Source of the DNA: Candidatus Gastranaerophilales bacterium
GTDB lineage: Bacteria > Cyanobacteriota > Vampirovibrionia > Gastranaerophilales > Gastranaerophilaceae
DNA: 43,673 nt
Assembly (NCBI GenBank): GCA_944325625.1
Contig: CALVAP010000016.1
Coordinates: 1 to 43,673, forward strand
Reading direction: 5' to 3'
The notes below the pieces were generated by a model. It searched no databases, was not told the DNA's origin, and was given only the letters and a program-made list of their open reading frames with translations. This document shows, piece by piece, positions 7,882 to 17,194 of the stretch; positions within the stretch are counted from its first letter, which is position 1; every line of letters begins with the position of its first letter. The translations under genes and the position numbers were made by a program.

Positions 7882-10413
7882 ATGACACAAGAAACAATAA
7901 GAGTATATGATTTAGCGAATGAACTGAAACTTTCTAACAAAGAGGTTATAGACCTATTGGAAAAAAAGATTCAAGTCAAAGTGAAATCGCATTCATCAAC
8001 ATTGACGGCAGAACAAGTAAAAAGGTTCAAGGAATTGCTTAAAGAGCCGGATCAAAAGCCATCGGCAAAACCGAAAGCCTTTATAGTAAAAAAAGCAAAA
8101 ACTCCAAAACCCGAAACAGAAGAACCTGTAAAACCTATTGTAGAAGAAGAAAAGATTCAACAACCAACCGAGCAGGTTACAATAAAACCCCGTCTTGGTC
8201 CGAAGATTATTCAAAAAGCAGAAGACAGATATGCAAAGCCCAGACTTCCGCAAAAAGAAAATACAAAGAGAGATTTGAGAGAACAAAGTGAAAAACGAAC
8301 TGTTGGCGGCAGTTTGCGCACTAGCTCAAGTCGCCAAGAGTCAGGCACACAAAATACTCAAGCTCAAGCTCAAACTCAAGGACCAAAACAAACATCAGAA
8401 AAATCAGTTCGACCAAATCAAGCCGGAGAGAAGAAAACTCCAATAAAAAGACACATAATTTCTCAAGACATATATACAAATAAAGCACCTATTTCTAAAA
8501 AGAAAAACTCTTCTCAAGGTAAAGACAGAACAAGAAGTAAAGAAGAAGAACAAGAAAGAATTTCACTTGAGAAGGCAATGGCGCAAAAGCACAAAAAGCG
8601 CCACAAAGAGGAACAAAAAGAAGAAGCAGTAACGCAAGTAATAATCAACCAGGCGATGACTATTGGAGAACTTGCTGATAAAATCAAAAAAAGTTCGGCA
8701 GAAATTGTTAAATATTTGATGATGCAAGGTATAATGGCTACGGTAAACGAGGTTATAGATGTAGAAATAGCTAAAAAAGTGGCACAAAATTTTGAGCTTG
8801 AAGTTTTGGAAGAAGACCTCGAAGCATATATGGAAGAGGAGCTTGAAAAGGAAGAAAAAGCAAATGCACTTAAGAATATAGACGCAAAATTGCTAAAACA
8901 CAGAGCGCCTGTAGTATCAATAATGGGACACGTTGACCATGGAAAAACGACTTTATTGGACAGCATACGAGCTGCAAAACATAAAATTGTATCCACAGAA
9001 GTCGGAGGTATAACACAGTCCATAGGTGCATATACAGTATTTCTTGACGATAAAAAGATAGTATTCATAGACACACCGGGTCATGAAGCCTTTACTGAGA
9101 TGAGGGCCCGTGGTGCTAAAGCAACGGATATAGCAATACTTGTAGTAGCAGCTGATGATGGAATAATGCCGCAGACTATTGAGGCGATAAACCACGCCAG
9201 AGCCGCAGAAGTACCAATAATAGTTGCAATAAACAAGATGGATAAGCCTTCGGCTAACCCCGATAGAATATTGCAACAGTTAACAGAACATGGACTTGTA
9301 CCTGAAGCTTGGGGTGGAGATACTGTCTGCGTAAAAGTTTCAGCAATACAAGGTACAGGAATAGATGAACTTTTAGAATATATTTTGTTGACTGCGGAAA
9401 TGCAAGACTTGAAAGCCTATCCTGAAGCCAATGCAAGCGGGGTGGTCATAGAAGCAAATCTTGATAAAGGTAAAGGGCCTGTTGCTACGTTGCTTGTCCA
9501 AAACGGAACGCTAAAAGTCGGTGACTGTGTAGTTGTAGGCAGTGTAGGTGGTCGAGTTCGTGCATTACTTTCAGATTCAGGGGAACGTATCAAAAAAGCA
9601 CCTCCCTCAACGCCTGTAGAAGTTTTAGGGTTATCCGAAGTTCCACAAGCCGGAGATTCTTTTGACGTAGTAGATAATGAAAAAGAAATGAGACAAATAA
9701 TATCAGAGCGCAAGGAAAAAGAGCGTATAACAAAGCTTGAAGCAATGAAACCTGCGCATGTAAGAAGTGATGTTGTTGGCTCTGATGAAGATGTAAAACA
9801 TCTAAATATAATCATAAAAGCAAACACCCATGGTTCTGCAGAAGCTGTATCTCAAGCAGTAATGCAACTTGAAAGCAAAGAGATACTGACAAAGTTAATC
9901 CACGTTGGTGTTGGTGACATTTCCGAAGCTGATGTTATGTTGGCTGCAGCGTCTAATGCAATTATTCTTGGGTTTACCGTAAGAGAAGATGCAAACGCAC
10001 TTGCAGCAGCAGAACGAGAAAATGTTACTATCAAAAAATACGATATTATTTATAAAGTTCTTGAGGACCTTGAACAAACAATGCTTGGTCTGCTCCAACC
10101 TGAAGTAAAGGAAGTGGCATTGGGCAAAGCAGAGGTAAGACAAATCTTTACTATTGGCAAAACAACAAAAATTGCTGGTTGTTATGTAACAGAAGGCAAA
10201 ATCAAACGGGGTGAAACAGCCAGTGTAATTAGAAACGGGGTAGAAATATTCAAAGGACAGGTTGATCAACTCAAACGATTTAAAGATGACGTAAAAGAAG
10301 TAGCACAAGGTTTTGAATGCGGACTTTCATTTACGAAGTTCAATGACCTTCAAGAAGGTGATGTTATTGAGGTTTCAACAACAACTGAAGTTGAAAGACT
10401 TACTTTAGCTTAG
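7882..10413 (+). CDS. infB: Translation initiation factor IF-2
   Basis: This GTPase brings initiator fMet-tRNA to the 30S subunit. The 843-residue protein has an N-terminal IF2_N segment (DLANELKLSNKEVIDLLEKK), a long charged Pro/Lys/Gln-rich linker (about 55-240), a second IF2_N-like helix-rich segment (TIGELADKIKKSSAEIVKYL), then the G domain with GHVDHGKT (349-356), DTPGHE and NKMDKP. The C-terminal EF-Tu-like domains follow. GGAG precedes the ATG by 11 nt. A TACAAT 5 nt before the ATG may be chance. The gene sits 98 nt after ylxR, so an extra promoter there is possible. Confidence 0.97.
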   Translation: MTQETIRVYDLANELKLSNKEVIDLLEKKIQVKVKSHSSTLTAEQVKRFKELLKEPDQKPSAKPKAFIVKKAKTPKPETEEPVKPIVEEEKIQQPTEQVTIKPRLGPKIIQKAEDRYAKPRLPQKENTKRDLREQSEKRTVGGSLRTSSSRQESGTQNTQAQAQTQGPKQTSEKSVRPNQAGEKKTPIKRHIISQDIYTNKAPISKKKNSSQGKDRTRSKEEEQERISLEKAMAQKHKKRHKEEQKEEAVTQVIINQAMTIGELADKIKKSSAEIVKYLMMQGIMATVNEVIDVEIAKKVAQNFELEVLEEDLEAYMEEELEKEEKANALKNIDAKLLKHRAPVVSIMGHVDHGKTTLLDSIRAAKHKIVSTEVGGITQSIGAYTVFLDDKKIVFIDTPGHEAFTEMRARGAKATDIAILVVAADDGIMPQTIEAINHARAAEVPIIVAINKMDKPSANPDRILQQLTEHGLVPEAWGGDTVCVKVSAIQGTGIDELLEYILLTAEMQDLKAYPEANASGVVIEANLDKGKGPVATLLVQNGTLKVGDCVVVGSVGGRVRALLSDSGERIKKAPPSTPVEVLGLSEVPQAGDSFDVVDNEKEMRQIISERKEKERITKLEAMKPAHVRSDVVGSDEDVKHLNIIIKANTHGSAEAVSQAVMQLESKEILTKLIHVGVGDISEADVMLAAASNAIILGFTVREDANALAAAERENVTIKKYDIIYKVLEDLEQTMLGLLQPEVKEVALGKAEVRQIFTIGKTTKIAGCYVTEGKIKRGETASVIRNGVEIFKGQVDQLKRFKDDVKEVAQGFECGLSFTKFNDLQEGDVIEVSTTTEVERLTLA

Positions 10414-10423
10414 GGGAAATATT

Positions 10424-10777
10424 ATGTCACTGAGAAACGAACGAATAAGAAAAACCTTGATGAAAGAAATTGCGGACATAATCCAAAAAGAAGTACGAGA
10501 TCCGAGAATCAGCGGTGTAATATCTGTGGTAGATGTAGAATTGTCACAAGATAACTCTTATGCAAAGGTAATATATTCTGTCTTGGCAGCTGATGATGCT
10601 GCAAAAGAGAAGACAATCGAGGCTTTAAATGCCAATAAGCCTCACATACGTTTTGAGCTGGGTAAACGCATCAGATTAAGACACACACCCGATTTAAGGT
10701 TTATAGCCAGTGACACGTTGGAAAAAGGTTCGGAAGTAACAGATTTGATAAACAAAATTTCACGCGGTGAACTGTAA
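10424..10777 (+). CDS. rbfA: 30S ribosome-binding factor A
   Basis: RbfA helps mature the 3' end of 16S rRNA and assists late 30S assembly. The 117-residue protein starts SLRNERIRKTLMKEIADIIQ and contains the family motif RDPRISGVISVVDVELSQD, and ends with RLRHTPDLRFIASDTLEKG. GGGGAA lies just before the ATG. It follows infB by 10 nt and precedes truB by 3 nt, the standard order. Confidence 0.96.
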   Translation: MSLRNERIRKTLMKEIADIIQKEVRDPRISGVISVVDVELSQDNSYAKVIYSVLAADDAAKEKTIEALNANKPHIRFELGKRIRLRHTPDLRFIASDTLEKGSEVTDLINKISRGEL

Positions 10778-10780
10778 AAA

Positions 10781-11659
10781 ATGACCTTGCAGTTGTTTGG
10801 ATTTCTCAATGTATATAAACCTAAAGGAATAACCTCTTTTGATGTTATACGACAATTGAGAAGAATCCTCAAAATCAAACAAATCGGACATACCGGAACT
10901 CTTGACCCTTTAGCTGAGGGGGTTTTGCCAATATGTATAGGTAAAACTACCAAATTAATCGATTATCTTCAAGAAGATAAAGGCTACATTGCAGAGATTA
11001 ATTTTGGTTGGATTTCAAATACCTACGATACAGAAGGTGAACTTGTAAAGACCAGTGATGGTGCAATTGCGAAAAAGCAACTTGAAGAGATATTAAAAAG
11101 TTTTGAAGGAGAAACAGAACAAACCCCGCCCATATACTCCGCTTTAAAGTTAAACGGTAAAAAGCTTTACGAATATGCGAGAAAAGGCATAAGTACAAAT
11201 GACATAGAAATTCCAAAACGCAGAATTAAAATATCACAAATATCATTAATTGATTTTGATGAAAAAAGCCGCAAGGCAAAAATTATAGTATACTGTTCAA
11301 AAGGCACATATATTCGCTCTATTATAAATGATATTGGAGAAAAAAGTGGTCTTGGCGCAGTTATGAGTGGATTGGTACGAATAAAATCCGGCAAATTCAC
11401 CATTGAAGAAGCTACAAAACTTGATGAGCTTAATTCATATGAAACAATTGTAAATAATTTGATAAATCCGCTTAATGTTTTATCATATAATAATATAGAG
11501 TTGAGTGATGCTGAGTATTCCAAAATAATAATAGGTCAAACTATAGACGCAAAAACCGCTGATAATGGAAAAATTGTACTACTTTCACAAAAGAACCAAC
11601 TCATTTCTATAGGAAAGGTTGAATTAAATAAAATTAAAGTAATAAAGGTATTTGTATGA
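10781..11659 (+). CDS. truB: tRNA pseudouridine(55) synthase
   Basis: TruB makes pseudouridine 55 in the T loop of tRNA. The 292-residue protein has GFLNVYKPKGITSFDV at the N-terminus, the catalytic-Asp motif GHTGTLDPLAEGVLPICIG (near residues 38-56), TPPIYSALKLNGKKLYEYAR and KGTYIRSIINDIG. Length and motifs are normal. The start is 3 nt after the rbfA stop and its end overlaps the DUF2993 gene in ATGA. Confidence 0.96.
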   Translation: MTLQLFGFLNVYKPKGITSFDVIRQLRRILKIKQIGHTGTLDPLAEGVLPICIGKTTKLIDYLQEDKGYIAEINFGWISNTYDTEGELVKTSDGAIAKKQLEEILKSFEGETEQTPPIYSALKLNGKKLYEYARKGISTNDIEIPKRRIKISQISLIDFDEKSRKAKIIVYCSKGTYIRSIINDIGEKSGLGAVMSGLVRIKSGKFTIEEATKLDELNSYETIVNNLINPLNVLSYNNIELSDAEYSKIIIGQTIDAKTADNGKIVLLSQKNQLISIGKVELNKIKVIKVFV

Positions 11660-12528
11660 AAAAATTATTAATAACGCTTGGAACATTTTTACTTTTGACA
11701 CAAGCAGCATTTTCGACAGAAGCCCAATACTATTGTGCTAAAGAGCCATATGATATATCCGGTGGACTCGGAGGTTTATTAACATCTGCCAGCGGAATTA
11801 ATTTCATATCTACAAAAGTTGTTGAACACTCTGTCTCAAATGCATTGAAAAAAGAACTGGGCTCAAACTTCAAAGTGAAAATAGAAACATTCGGAGGTAC
11901 AAATCTTCTTAATGGCAAATTTAAAAGTTTAACAGCCAAAAGCAATGATCTGAAGCTAAATGGACTTTATTTTTCATCAATGGACGCAGAAACACTCTGT
12001 GGATTTAACCATGTAAAATATGAAGAGGGTAAACTGTATTTTGTTGAAAACATGGTTATAAAATATCAAGGTAAAATTACCGAAGCAGATCTGCAAAAAA
12101 CTATATTAACAAGTGAATACGCAAAAATTCTTGACAATATGACAATTCGCACAGGCGGAAACCTCATAATGCAAGTTTTAAATACACAAGTAAAAATAGA
12201 GAACAATAAAATAGTTATGAGCTATGATATCCTCTCGCCTACATTTATGGGAACAGTTCCCAAAACAATCAAATTCAAGGCAGGATTAGATGTCGAAGAC
12301 GGAAAAATAAAATTTGATAATATTGACTTTGGTAACCCGATTACCAATATGGCAATGAAATCTGCACTTCCTATGATAAATAAGCTTAATCCGCTTGTAT
12401 ATCAAATAAAAAATAAAAAAGGTAATAACTCTCTTGTCACCGTGAAAAATGTTAAAATAGTAAACAATGAAATTCTAACTGACGGTGTAATTATTATATT
12501 TAAAAATTACAAAAATTATGGAGTATAA
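11656..12528 (+). CDS. Secreted DUF2993/LmeA-like protein
   Basis: The 290-residue protein begins with a Sec signal peptide (MKKLLITLGTFLLLTQAAFS). The rest resembles the DUF2993 family: an early EHSVSNALKKELG helix followed by repeated beta strands, with statements of the type GKFKSLTAKSNDLKLNGLYFSSM. In actinobacteria the related LmeA binds phospholipids and acts on cell-envelope lipids; cyanobacteria carry homologues. The protein probably acts outside the membrane. The start overlaps the truB stop, so it is read from the translation operon, a mixed housekeeping/envelope arrangement. Confidence 0.7.
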   Translation: MKKLLITLGTFLLLTQAAFSTEAQYYCAKEPYDISGGLGGLLTSASGINFISTKVVEHSVSNALKKELGSNFKVKIETFGGTNLLNGKFKSLTAKSNDLKLNGLYFSSMDAETLCGFNHVKYEEGKLYFVENMVIKYQGKITEADLQKTILTSEYAKILDNMTIRTGGNLIMQVLNTQVKIENNKIVMSYDILSPTFMGTVPKTIKFKAGLDVEDGKIKFDNIDFGNPITNMAMKSALPMINKLNPLVYQIKNKKGNNSLVTVKNVKIVNNEILTDGVIIIFKNYKNYGV

Positions 12529-12531
12529 TAT

Positions 12532-13134
12532 ATGAATTTTTTCTCAAAACTTATAGTTATATGTTTAATAATTCTTGCAATCATCTACGTAAAAGATAAT
12601 TTTATAACCGACAAAAATGATAATGTTTATGATCAAATACATCAACCTAAAAGGACTGAAACACAACAAACATACGAACAAAATCCAAACATGTCGAATG
12701 GAAAAAACACAGAAACAGTAAAACCTACAATCAACATATACTTCACTAACTCAAACAGCGGAGCATTAAAAAAAATAACAAAATCCCTACCCTCAAATGA
12801 AGACCGACTAAATTATGCAGTCAATGAACTTTTAAAAGGTCCGGACCTAAAAGAAAAAAACCAAGGTTACTCATCAGAAATTCCGAAGGGCACCAAGCTT
12901 TTAGGAATAAAAGATGAGGGAAGCATAATAATCCTCGATATATCCGATGAATTTCAATACGGCGGCGGAACAGAAAGCCAATACACAAGATTAAACCAGT
13001 TAATAAAAACCGTACTGGAACAAAAACCGAACAAACCTGTATATCTTTATCTTAACGGGAAAAAAGCAGAAATAATTGGCGGGGAAGGTATTCTCCTAAC
13101 TCAACCACTAAGCGAGAACTCTTTAAATGGATGA
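12532..13134 (+). CDS. GerMN-domain membrane-anchored protein
   Basis: The 200-residue protein has an N-terminal membrane anchor (residues 5-20, SKLIVICLIILAIIYV), a polar linker of about 45 residues, and a GerMN-type domain from about residue 64 (INIYFTNSNSG, then LNYAVNELLKGP, GTKLLGIKDEGSIIILDISDEF, and LNQLIKTVL). GerMN domains occur in spore germination lipoprotein GerM and in many non-sporulating envelope proteins. GGAG lies before the ATG. The gene follows the DUF2993 gene by 3 nt and its end overlaps the next gene by 8 nt. Confidence 0.75.
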   Translation: MNFFSKLIVICLIILAIIYVKDNFITDKNDNVYDQIHQPKRTETQQTYEQNPNMSNGKNTETVKPTINIYFTNSNSGALKKITKSLPSNEDRLNYAVNELLKGPDLKEKNQGYSSEIPKGTKLLGIKDEGSIIILDISDEFQYGGGTESQYTRLNQLIKTVLEQKPNKPVYLYLNGKKAEIIGGEGILLTQPLSENSLNG

Positions 13135-13372
13135 AAAAGAATTAGAAACTTATATAAATCAAAACTGGACACTTGTTTTCGGAATAGACAAAGGCTATAT
13201 TGGTAACACGTATCATTATATCGAAATCAAAGAATTTCCGAGTTTTGTCTACTGCGCCCCCACCAAAGAAATAGCCCTCGCCAATTATAAAAATCAGCTA
13301 AAACTTATGGTGCAAATAATGTTGGAAATGGGAGATAAACTTCCAACCCCCGGCGAATATGATTCAGACTAA
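13127..13372 (+). CDS. HicB-like domain protein without a HicA partner
   Basis: The 81-residue protein has the HicB-type pattern: a beta strand pair (YHYIEIKEFPSFVYCAPT), then KEIALANYKNQLKLMVQIMLEMG and the terminal LPTPGEY, matching the usual EEALENAKEALELWLE...G.PIPEP. HicB proteins are antitoxins to HicA mRNA interferases, but no HicA-like frame lies on either side, so this may be a free-standing regulator or a domesticated antitoxin. It is the last gene of the infB-truB unit and converges with the next gene, sharing 3-4 nt. Confidence 0.6.
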   Translation: MDEKELETYINQNWTLVFGIDKGYIGNTYHYIEIKEFPSFVYCAPTKEIALANYKNQLKLMVQIMLEMGDKLPTPGEYDSD

Positions 13373-13635
13373 GCGTGCTTTAGAACTTTACCTGTTCGCT
13401 TATCTACGAACAAATCCGCATTACTTGCGTTGCGATGAATTCTTGAAAAGAATTTGTCCATAATCACACTTTTTACAAGTTCACGCCCCTTAGGTGTTTT
13501 TTTGATGATTGAACACTCAACAACATCATTTGGTAACGTGGCTCTAGAAAAAATATACTTGCCTTTAACCTTAGTTCTTACCTTAGTTCCCGGAAGTTGT
13601 GGAATACCCATCATTAATCTTGTAATACTGCTCAT
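13369..13635 (-). CDS. Small basic protein of unknown function
   Basis: The 88-residue product (MSSITRLMMGIPQLPGTKV...) is basic and contains no recognised domain. The frame is open further upstream, but AAGGAG is placed 5 nt before the ATG at 13635, which decides the start. The C-terminus (LFVDKRTGKVLKHA) overlaps the end of the HicB-like gene. It lies downstream of the rpsG terminator and so probably has its own promoter. Confidence 0.6.
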   Translation of the reverse strand: MSSITRLMMGIPQLPGTKVRTKVKGKYIFSRATLPNDVVECSIIKKTPKGRELVKSVIMDKFFSRIHRNASNADLFVDKRTGKVLKHA

Positions 13636-13740
13636 TTTCGCTCCTTCTTTAATACGTTTTGTAATAAGAGTAATACTTCTCAAGAAAAAAAGTTGCTAGT
13701 CAACTGGTTATAAAAAGTATAATCTTAATTTTTTTTAAAC

Positions 13741-13775
13741 AAAAACCTGCTGTTTAAAATAAACGGCAGGTTTTT
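13741..13775 (-). terminator. Intrinsic terminator after rpsG
   Basis: The arms AAAAACCTGC and GCAGGTTTTT form a 10-bp stem, extended by a wobble and GTTT/AAAC. In the minus direction the hairpin ends in a T run, placing it directly behind rpsG, so the str-type operon here ends without fusA or tuf. Confidence 0.85.
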
Positions 13776-13793
13776 AAAGTATTTATTTTACAA

Positions 13794-14264
13794 TTAGTAT
13801 CTGTAGTGAGCGAAAGCCTTATTTGCCTCTGCCATTTTGTGAGTGTCTTCACGTTTTTTAACTGAAGCACCTGAACCATTAGCAGCATCCAAGATTTCGT
13901 TAGTTAATTTTTCAATCATAGATTTACCGCTACGTTTTTTAGCAGATTCAATAATCCAGCTTGTACCAAGCGCCATACCACGATCAGCTTTTACTTCGAT
14001 AGGCACCTGATAAGTAGAACCACCGATACGTCTTGCTTTAACTTCCAACAACGGAATAACATTTGTCAAAGCTTTTTTGAACACATCAGTAGCTTCTTCT
14101 TTAGTTTTTTCTTTAATATTGTTCATAGTAGAGTAAAAGATTTTTTCAGCAACTGATCTTTTACCACGTCTCATAAGTCTGTTAATGAATTTAGCAACAT
14201 CCACACTACCGTATACTGGGTCAGCAGCGGGAACTCTTCTTGCCGGTTTATTACGTCTTGACAT
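13794..14264 (-). CDS. rpsG: Ribosomal protein uS7
   Basis: The 156-residue protein reads MSRRNKPARRVPAADPVYGS and contains LMRRGKRSVAEKIFY, RRIGGSTYQVPIEV and the C-terminal KREDTHKMAEANKAFAHYRY, all standard for S7, which binds the 3' major domain of 16S rRNA. AAGGAAA precedes the ATG. It follows rpsL with a gap of about 109 nt that includes an imperfect GC-rich hairpin (about 14310-14360) which might be a leader structure. It is followed by a terminator rather than fusA. Confidence 0.98.
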   Translation of the reverse strand: MSRRNKPARRVPAADPVYGSVDVAKFINRLMRRGKRSVAEKIFYSTMNNIKEKTKEEATDVFKKALTNVIPLLEVKARRIGGSTYQVPIEVKADRGMALGTSWIIESAKKRSGKSMIEKLTNEILDAANGSGASVKKREDTHKMAEANKAFAHYRY

Positions 14265-14373
14265 ATTAATTTTCCTTTTCTTTTACTAATGTCTTACTCT
14301 ATTTGAGGACCGAAGGGGAACAAATGCGGTTAAAGCCGGTTTATCAAAAACCGCCCCCATAAATGGCTACAAC

Positions 14374-14748
14374 CTATTTTTTAGGTCTTTTTGCACCATA
14401 TTTTGATCTGGCTTGATTTCTGTTAGCCACACCTGCTGAGTCTAAAGTACCTCTAACAATGTGATAACGAACCCCTGGAAGATCCTTTACCCTGCCGCCT
14501 CTGATAAGTACAACAGAGTGCTCTTGCAAGTTATGACCAATACCCGGAATATATGATGTAACTTCAAATCCGTTTGTAAGTCTTACCCTTGCTACTTTTC
14601 TTAGCGCTGAATTCGGCTTTTTAGGAGTTGTTGTGTAAACTCTTGTGCAAACGCCTCTTCTTTGCGGACAGTTTGCCAAAGCCGGTGATTTAGTTTTGTC
14701 AGTTAGTTTTTTACGCTCTTTTCTAACTAATTGTGCTATTGTAGGCAT
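14374..14748 (-). CDS. rpsL: Ribosomal protein uS12
   Basis: The 124-residue protein starts [15 protein letters not shown] and contains [31 protein letters not shown] and [17 protein letters not shown], the decoding-site loop of S12. The frame stays open for 28 more codons upstream, but the ATG at 14748 with AAGGAG in front and the conserved N-terminus fix the start. The K42-equivalent lysine in TPKKPNS and K87-equivalent in VKDLPG are present, the wild-type, streptomycin-sensitive state. Confidence 0.98.
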   Translation of the reverse strand: MPTIAQLVRKERKKLTDKTKSPALANCPQRRGVCTRVYTTTPKKPNSALRKVARVRLTNGFEVTSYIPGIGHNLQEHSVVLIRGGRVKDLPGVRYHIVRGTLDSAGVANRNQARSKYGAKRPKK

Positions 14749-14861
14749 TAAATACTCCTTTATTTTAAAAGTGTTATTATCTGTTTTCAAGGCTATACAA
14801 GTCTTGAGACCGCTCAGGCCTCCCTTCAGCACAAAGGATAAAATCCTTCACGGTAATAATT

Positions 14862-14890
14862 ATTACACTACAAGCAAAACCTCTTGTCAA
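14862..14890 (-). promoter_or_regulatory. Strong sigma-70-type promoter of rpsL-rpsG
   Basis: A perfect TTGACA (14885-14890) lies 17 nt before TGTAAT (14862-14867) on the minus strand. The transcript would start near 14855 and carry a leader of about 100 nt with a small hairpin (AAGGAT/ATCCTT, 14834-14848). Confidence 0.8.
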
Positions 14891-14967
14891 CGATAATTAG
14901 CGATTTTTATTACAAGGTTAATATTTAGAAATATTTTTCTATTCAAACAACTTTTTAAGTAATCCGA

Positions 14968-15825
14968 TTAGCTATCGATAATTGTTTTTAGCGCCAAATT
15001 TGCTTGATAAGAACTTCTAACCAGCGGAGCAAATATTGGAACTTTTATTCCGATATTTTTTGCCTCTTGAATTAAGTCCTCATATTCTTCCGGTTTATAG
15101 TATTTTTGAACCTCCAAATGTTCTTTTGATGGCTGCATATACTGTCCAATAGTTACAATATCGCAATCTACAGCCTTTAACTTTTTCAAAACCTCCAAAA
15201 TTTCCTCTTTTCTTTCACCCAAACCAAGCATTAAGCCTGTTTTTGTAACTATATTCGGATAAGTATTTTTGACATAATACAAAATATCCATAGCGCGCTC
15301 AAAGCTTCCCTGCGGACGAGCTTTTGGGTACAAAGATGGAACAACTTCTATATTATGGTTAAACACATCAGGTTTAGCCCCAACAACCTTATCTATTGCA
15401 ACTTTATCCCCTTTAAAATCCGGTACCAAAACTTCGACTTTTACATCATTACAAAGATTTTTTATTGCATTAATTGTTTTGGCAAAATGCTCTGCTCCTC
15501 CATCTTTGAGGTCATCTCGAGTAACTGAAGTTATAACTGCATATTTAAGACCCAGTGCTTTTATTGTTAGTGCAAGTTTTTGGGGTTCGTTGCTATCCAA
15601 CGCCGAAGGTTTTCCTGTTTGCACATTGCAGTATCTGCAATTTCTTGTACATATATCGCCCATAATCAAAAAACTGGCAGTATTGCACGAATAACACTCC
15701 GCCTTGTTAGGACAACGCCCCGCCTCACAAATTGTATGTAAACCATGCTCTTTTAACAAAGCTCGCACTTTTTTTGTCTTATCTGTATTAATTATTCCCC
15801 TTTTTAAATAATCAGGTAATCTCAT
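14968..15825 (-). CDS. lipA: Lipoyl synthase (radical SAM)
   Basis: LipA inserts two sulfurs into octanoyl groups on lipoyl-dependent proteins. The 285-residue protein has the auxiliary cluster motif CEAGRCPNKAEC (C33, C38, C44), the radical SAM motif CTRNCRYC (C59, C63, C66), and the C-terminal RSSYQA serine that ligates the auxiliary cluster. It begins 1 nt after the lpdA stop, with AAGGA before the ATG, so the two form an operon joining lipoate synthesis to a lipoyl-using enzyme. Confidence 0.97.
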   Translation of the reverse strand: MRLPDYLKRGIINTDKTKKVRALLKEHGLHTICEAGRCPNKAECYSCNTASFLIMGDICTRNCRYCNVQTGKPSALDSNEPQKLALTIKALGLKYAVITSVTRDDLKDGGAEHFAKTINAIKNLCNDVKVEVLVPDFKGDKVAIDKVVGAKPDVFNHNIEVVPSLYPKARPQGSFERAMDILYYVKNTYPNIVTKTGLMLGLGERKEEILEVLKKLKAVDCDIVTIGQYMQPSKEHLEVQKYYKPEEYEDLIQEAKNIGIKVPIFAPLVRSSYQANLALKTIIDS

Positions 15826-15826
15826 T

Positions 15827-17188
15827 TCAATCCTTATTTTTAGGAAGGCTTAAAGACATATTATCCAACGCCAAAGTAGCTTCATATACCGCTTCCGAAA
15901 ATGTCGGATGCGGAAAAACAACATTATGCAATAACTTATATGAAAGATTGTTCTCTTTTAATATCAAAAACTGCATAAGCAACGAGGCCGCCTCAGGCGC
16001 AACAATATGAACCCCCAAAAGTTTTTCTCCGTTAACAAGCAATTTAATAAATCCCTCAATCTCTTCATCAGCATGCGCTTTTCCGACAGCTGAAACAGGA
16101 AACAAAACTCTTTTGTATTGCGCATTACACTCAATCAAATCCTGTTCTCTTTGTCCGAACCATGCGACCTCAGGCGTTCCATAAACAACAGAGGGAATAA
16201 TTTTTTTACTAAAATCAGGTGTTTTTTGTTCCAAAAGGTATTGTGAAAGCTCGATAGCCTGGTGTGTAGCACTGTGAGCCAGCAGAGAAAGTCCGTTTAT
16301 ATCCCCTATGGCATAGATGTTTTTTTGACTTGTCATAAAGTTCTCGTCTACACACAAAAAACCTTTGTGAACTTTTAAACCCAAATCATTTTTAGGCAAA
16401 ACAGGAAGCCTGCCTACTGCAACAAGAATACTCTGCGGTTCAATAATCTTGCCGTTTGAAAGCTCCAGTTTATTTTTGATGAGAGATTTTAGAGTCACAC
16501 CCTTTTCAATTTTAACCCTTTTCTTTTTTAGTATTCTCTCCACACGTGAAGAAACATCATAATCCGCCATTGGCAGAATACAAGCCATCGCCTCAATTAG
16601 AGTCACCTCAACTCCTAAATCAGCAAAAATTCTGCTCCATTCAATTCCAATTGCGCCGGAACCTACAATCGCTATCGATTTTGGCAATTTCGTAAGATTT
16701 AAGATACCATCAGAATCGAATACAAACTTGTTATCACACTCAATCCCTTTCAAAACCGAAGGTTTCGTCCCAGTCGCCAAAACTATTGCATCAAAATTAT
16801 AAGAATTCGAGCTGGTGTCAATTTTTCCCGAACCAAAACTAATAACTTCATCTTTAACAATCTCAATTCCATAACTTTTAAGAAGCAATTCAAGAGATTT
16901 ATTCAGTTTACCGACAATTTTATCTTTATTCTCAACTATTTGAGAAAAATCAAGCTCAGATGCATCAATTTTTAAACCGAAACGTGTAAGATTTTTCGAT
17001 TTATTAATTAAATTAGCGTTATAAAGTATTGACTTTGTGGGAATACACCCCTTGTTAAGACAAGTACCGCCTAAGTCATTTTTTTCAAACACACAAGCAT
17101 AGACCCCGCCCATAGCTAATTTTAGCGCCAACGCATATCCTGCGGGTCCTCCCCCAATTATCCCTACTTTTTTTAATTCACATCCCAT
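15827..17188 (-). CDS. lpdA: Dihydrolipoyl dehydrogenase
   Basis: This flavoenzyme (E3) reoxidises dihydrolipoyl groups of 2-oxoacid dehydrogenase or glycine cleavage complexes. The 453-residue protein has an N-terminal FAD motif (GIIGGGPAGYA), the redox disulfide in GGTCLNKGCIPTKS (C43, C48), the second Rossmann motif (AIVGSGAIGIEW), AIGDINGL, and the C-terminal catalytic HPTFSE. No E1 or E2 gene is nearby. There is no Shine-Dalgarno sequence; a TATAAT lies 6 nt before the ATG, so the mRNA may be leaderless. It is co-transcribed with lipA. Confidence 0.95.
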   Translation of the reverse strand: MGCELKKVGIIGGGPAGYALALKLAMGGVYACVFEKNDLGGTCLNKGCIPTKSILYNANLINKSKNLTRFGLKIDASELDFSQIVENKDKIVGKLNKSLELLLKSYGIEIVKDEVISFGSGKIDTSSNSYNFDAIVLATGTKPSVLKGIECDNKFVFDSDGILNLTKLPKSIAIVGSGAIGIEWSRIFADLGVEVTLIEAMACILPMADYDVSSRVERILKKKRVKIEKGVTLKSLIKNKLELSNGKIIEPQSILVAVGRLPVLPKNDLGLKVHKGFLCVDENFMTSQKNIYAIGDINGLSLLAHSATHQAIELSQYLLEQKTPDFSKKIIPSVVYGTPEVAWFGQREQDLIECNAQYKRVLFPVSAVGKAHADEEIEGFIKLLVNGEKLLGVHIVAPEAASLLMQFLILKENNLSYKLLHNVVFPHPTFSEAVYEATLALDNMSLSLPKNKD

Positions 17189-17194
17189 AAAAAA

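Noticed and set aside
8514-9827. Long minus-strand frames opposite infB
   Set aside because: They are shadows of the biased codon use of infB, with no start signals and no recognisable domain.
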